DNA of 64,000 nt from Burkholderiales bacterium (GTDB lineage: Bacteria; Pseudomonadota; Gammaproteobacteria; Burkholderiales; SG8-39). Shown here piece by piece: positions 61,406-64,000 of this stretch (positions are counted from its first letter, which is position 1; each line of letters starts with the position of its first letter). The notes under the pieces were generated by a model. The model was not told where the DNA came from. It ran no database searches and worked only from the letters and a program-made list of their open reading frames with translations. Position numbers and translations under genes: made by a program. The stretch covers positions 1 to 64,000 of the forward strand of contig JAHDYJ010000013.1 of the NCBI GenBank assembly GCA_023383795.1, read 5' to 3'.

Positions 61406-61672
61406 CTAGCGCCGCCGCTTCATCGGCGGCCGCGCCGACGGCGGCGCGGAGTCGTCCTTGTGCCGGAAGTTGATCCGGCCCTTGGTCAGGTCGTAGGGCG
61501 ACATCTCGAGCGTCACGCGGTCGCCGGCGAGGATGCGGATGCGGTGCTTGCGCATCTTGCCCGACGCGTACGCGGTGACGGCCGCGCCGTTCTGCAGCGT
61601 GACGCGGAACGAGGTGTTCGGCAGCACTTCGCTGACGACGCCTTCCATTTCTACCAGCTCTTCCTTGGACAT
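61406..61672 (-). CDS. infA: Translation initiation factor IF-1
   Basis: The 88-residue OB-fold protein has the IF-1 core [20 protein letters not shown], then [20 protein letters not shown] and [18 protein letters not shown]. The C-terminal extension of about 17 residues ([16 protein letters not shown]) is basic and unlike standard 72-residue IF-1, as seen in second infA copies of betaproteobacteria. It sits among cold-shock-type genes. Confidence 0.93.
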   Translation of the reverse strand: MSKEELVEMEGVVSEVLPNTSFRVTLQNGAAVTAYASGKMRKHRIRILAGDRVTLEMSPYDLTKGRINFRHKDDSAPPSARPPMKRRR

Positions 61673-61690
61673 CGGCGTAGCCTCCTTGTC

Positions 61691-61960
61691 TCAGCGCCGG
61701 CGCGAGCCGCCGCGCGGGGCGCGCGACTGCGCCTCGTTCACGCGGAGCGGCTGCCCGTGCAGGTCCTTGCCGTTCAGTCCGGCGATCGCGGCGAGCGAGT
61801 GCTGCTTGCCGGGCATCTCGACGAAGCCGAAGCCCTTGCAGCGATCGCTGAACAGCTCGCGCTTCACCTCGACCCACTTCACCTCGCCGAACGGCTGGAA
61901 GAGATCGACGAGCTCCTGCTCGGTGGTCTGCGGGGCGAGATTGCCTACGAAGATTTCCAT
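61691..61960 (-). CDS. RRM-type RNA-binding protein
   Basis: The 89-residue protein is one RRM domain with RNP2 IFVGNL and RNP1 CKGFGFVEM, and a basic Arg/Gly-rich tail ([11 protein letters not shown]). It should bind single-stranded RNA. ATG 61960 overlies a gap of 28 nt after the DEAD helicase stop, and infA follows 18 nt after its stop, so helicase, RRM protein and IF-1 are likely in one operon. Confidence 0.93.
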   Translation of the reverse strand: MEIFVGNLAPQTTEQELVDLFQPFGEVKWVEVKRELFSDRCKGFGFVEMPGKQHSLAAIAGLNGKDLHGQPLRVNEAQSRAPRGGSRRR

Positions 61961-61988
61961 CTGTGCGACTCCTGTTTTCGAAACCGTT

Positions 61989-63485
61989 TCAGCCGCCGCG
62001 GCGGCCGCCGAGCAGCGCGGGCACCTCGCGGCGGCGCTCGCGCGACGCGGGCCGCGCGCCGCGCTGTCCGGGGCGTCCGCCGTGCCCGTAGACGGCGCCG
62101 GAGGACGGGAAGAGCGCGGTGGCGTTGGATGCCGGCTGGCGCTCGGCATCGCCGCCGCCCGCGCGCTGTTCATTTGCGGGGCGTTGCGGCCGCTGGTCGT
62201 CGCGGTTGCGATTCGGGGCTGGCTGGCCGCGGCGCGGCTGCTGTGCCGACCGCTGCTGCCCGTTCGCGCCGCGCGGCCGCCCTTGCGGGCGCTGCGCCTG
62301 TCCGCGCGGCTGCTGCGGCTGCGCTTCGCCCGCCGGCGGCATGCTGCCCGGCTCGAAGCCGGGCACGACCTCGCGCTCGAGCTTGCGCCTGAGCAGCTTC
62401 TCGATGTCGGCGAGATACGCGTACTCGTCGGGCGAGACCAGCGAAAGCGCCTCGCCGGTCACGCCCGCGCGGCCGGTGCGGCCGATGCGGTGCACGTACT
62501 GCTCGGGGACGTTCGGCAGCTCGTAGTTGACCACGTGCGGCAGCTGCTCGATGTCGAGGCCGCGCGCCGCGAGATCGGTCGCGACCAGCACGCGCAGCTC
62601 GCCCGACTTGAAGTCCGCCAGCGCGCGCGTGCGGGCGTTCTGGCTCTTGTTGCCGTGGATCGCGGCCGCCTCGATGCCGTCCTTGCAGAGGCTCTCGGCG
62701 AGCCGGTTCGCGCCGTGCTTGGTGCGCGTGAAGACGAGCACCTGGTGCCAGTCGCCCGCGCGCACGAGGTGCGCGAGCAGCGCGCGCTTGCGGCCCTGGT
62801 CCACCGGGTGGATGCGCTGCGTGACCAGCGCCGACTCGGCGTTGGGCGGCGCGACCTGCACGAAGGCGGGGTCGTTCAGCAGCCCGCTCGCGAGCTGGCG
62901 GATCTCGTTCGAGAAGGTCGCGGAGAAGAGCAGGTTCTGCCGCTTCTTCGGCAGGAGCGCGAGCACCTTGCGGATGTCGTGGATGAAGCCCATGTCGAGC
63001 ATCCGGTCCGCCTCGTCGAGCACGAGGATCTCCACGTGCGAGAGGTTGACCGTCTTCTGTCCCACGTGGTCGAGCAGGCGCCCCGGGGTGGCGACGAGGA
63101 TGTCCACGCCGTGCTTCAGCGCATCGACCTGCGCCTGGAAGCCGACGCCGCCGTAGACGAGCGTCGAGCGCAGCGTCATGTGCCGGCCGTACGTGCGCAC
63201 GCTTTCCTCGACCTGCGCGGCCAGCTCGCGCGTCGGCGTGAGGACCAGGGCGCGCACCGCGTGGCGGCCGCCGTGGTGCGTGTGGCGCGCGAGCAGCTGC
63301 AGCATCGGCAGCGTGAAACCGGCGGTCTTCCCGGTGCCGGTCTGCGCGCCGGCGAGGACGTCGCGGCCGGCGAGGATGAGGGGGATGGACTGCGCCTGGA
63401 CCGGGGTGGGAACCGTGTAGCCTTCCTCGGCGACGGCGCGGACGAGCCCGGCGTCGAGGCCGAGCTCAGCAAACAATTGATTCAA
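61989..63485 (-). CDS. rhlE: DEAD-box RNA helicase, RhlE type
   Basis: The 498-residue helicase has all DEAD motifs: Q motif [10 protein letters not shown], Walker [15 protein letters not shown] in [13 protein letters not shown] in LLFSATFS, and [10 protein letters not shown]. The C-terminal 110 residues are a Gln/Arg/Pro/Gly-rich RNA-binding tail. The start is set at TTG 63485 after gaggagtattgc because it gives the family N-terminus ([20 protein letters not shown]). It unwinds structured RNA, notably in cold and ribosome assembly. Confidence 0.9.
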   Translation of the reverse strand: MNQLFAELGLDAGLVRAVAEEGYTVPTPVQAQSIPLILAGRDVLAGAQTGTGKTAGFTLPMLQLLARHTHHGGRHAVRALVLTPTRELAAQVEESVRTYGRHMTLRSTLVYGGVGFQAQVDALKHGVDILVATPGRLLDHVGQKTVNLSHVEILVLDEADRMLDMGFIHDIRKVLALLPKKRQNLLFSATFSNEIRQLASGLLNDPAFVQVAPPNAESALVTQRIHPVDQGRKRALLAHLVRAGDWHQVLVFTRTKHGANRLAESLCKDGIEAAAIHGNKSQNARTRALADFKSGELRVLVATDLAARGLDIEQLPHVVNYELPNVPEQYVHRIGRTGRAGVTGEALSLVSPDEYAYLADIEKLLRRKLEREVVPGFEPGSMPPAGEAQPQQPRGQAQRPQGRPRGANGQQRSAQQPRRGQPAPNRNRDDQRPQRPANEQRAGGGDAERQPASNATALFPSSGAVYGHGGRPGQRGARPASRERRREVPALLGGRRGG

Positions 63486-63950
63486 GCAATACTCCTCTCG
63501 CGCGGCGCGCGGGCGCGCCGGCAACTCGGGAAACCACGGCAAAGGCCGTCGCTTCTGCTCGGCCTGCAGCGGCGGTGAGGCCGCAGAACCGGTTCAGGCA
63601 GTCGCGACTACGTTGAAGGGAATCGGGGGCGTCTGCGGGAGAACTGCTGCAGGAACAACCGCGATCGCCGGGGCGCCCGACCGGATTACGGGCGCCGAAC
63701 GACTGCGCGGATTATACATGAATACAGGCGCCGCGACGCGCCCGGCGTATCGCTTTCCCCCCCAAGGAGGGTGCCGCGCGGAACGCGCGGCGGGGCGGTT
63801 GCGACGGTCGCGGTCTGCGGCGGTCCGCGCCACCCCGGCCGCTTCGCGGCCACCCCTGCTCGGAGCGGAGGGGCCCCGCGCCTGCGGCGCCACCACCCCG
63901 GCCGCTTCGCGGCCACCCCTCCTCGGAGCGGAGGGGAGCTTCGTTGCACG
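63486..63950. other. 465-bp non-coding region with REP-like elements
   Basis: The left part must hold the helicase promoter. The right part is filled with GC-rich repeated elements (63770-63800, 63831-63873 and 63894-63936). No coding frame with family resemblance is visible. Confidence 0.6.
63831..63936. repeat. Tandem 43-bp GC-rich palindromic repeats
   Basis: Two copies (63831-63873 and 63894-63936) beginning caccccggccgcttcgcggc differ at one base. Each contains two nested hairpins, ggccg-cttcg-cggcc and cctc-ggag, typical of REP/BIME elements. A related 31-bp unit at 63770-63800 matches 61231-61261. Confidence 0.75.
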
Positions 63951-64000
63951 TCAGTAGCGCGGCGCGGCCGACGACTGCTGCGCGGGCGCGGGCTCGCCGA
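63951..64000 (-). CDS. C-terminal end of a gene running off the window
   Basis: On the minus strand a frame ends in ...EPAPAQQSSAAPRY and a stop at 63951-63953. Its codon use looks coding, but only 16 codons are visible and the product is unknown. Confidence 0.3.
   Translation of the reverse strand, partial: GEPAPAQQSSAAPRY

Noticed and set aside
1-64000. tRNA or rRNA genes, intact insertion sequences, integrases or prophage modules
   Set aside because: None could be recognised by conserved sequence, protein motifs or terminal inverted repeats on reading both strands.

Overview
The window is a 64 kb, very GC-rich stretch of bacterial chromosome, densely coded on both strands. It most likely comes from a soil or water betaproteobacterium of the Burkholderiales type. 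This is inferred from the gene families: two complete TRAP transporter sets, an AapJQMP amino-acid ABC transporter, a RhlE-like DEAD helicase beside an RRM protein and a second-type infA, a GlsB/YeaQ protein and a CspA protein. There is no rRNA, tRNA, CRISPR array, prophage or intact insertion sequence that I can see, so the taxonomy remains an inference.

Region by region. 0-1.4 kb: two adjacent metallo-beta-lactamase-fold hydrolases, the first cut by the window edge. 1.5-6.5 kb: a LysR regulator and an operon for a taurine/nitrate/NMT1-type ABC importer with an amidohydrolase (import and deamination of a nitrogen compound). 6.6-8.6 kb: a genomic scar with a frameshifted RelE-like toxin relic, two broken pieces of a GHKL-type ATPase and, between them, an apparently intact DUF433/DUF5615 toxin-antitoxin pair. 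8.7-16.3 kb: an esterase, then a minus-strand catabolic operon of ThDP enzyme, aldehyde dehydrogenase, TRAP transporter and VOC protein, which looks like 2-oxo-acid uptake, decarboxylation and aldehyde oxidation. 16.8-18 kb: small proteins.

18-46 kb is the unusual part. It holds a large patatin-like protein with four C-terminal membrane segments, an M20 peptidase homologue lacking one metal ligand, an alpha/beta-hydrolase fused to a subtilisin-type protease, and a calpain-type cysteine protease. After a short catabolic stretch (amidohydrolase, nitrilase, class II aldolase, RutD-like hydrolase, FAD reductase) come a membrane Ser/Thr kinase with tandem extracytoplasmic repeats, an ABC exporter, a transglutaminase-like protein with a partner, and small membrane and stress proteins. 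Then follows a tight three-gene operon: an exported CHAT (caspase-like) protease, an exported protein fusing a TRAP-type solute-binding domain to a CHAT-like domain, and a lipoprotein metallophosphoesterase. I regard this operon as the best candidate for an undescribed system: a periplasmic ligand sensor wired to caspase-like proteases.

46-64 kb: a histidine phosphatase, a very basic protein, two divergently transcribed paralogous small secreted peptides that share an unusual C-terminus and flank a palindromic control region, the aapJQMP operon, a lipoprotein patatin, an HpcH/HpaI aldolase divergent from a second TRAP transporter plus a glutathione transferase, an ECF sigma/anti-sigma pair sharing a promoter region with a di-iron-like metallo-hydrolase around a perfect 13-bp inverted repeat, and a cold-shock/RNA cluster (FKBP, infA, RRM protein, DEAD helicase) followed by REP-like GC-rich repeats.
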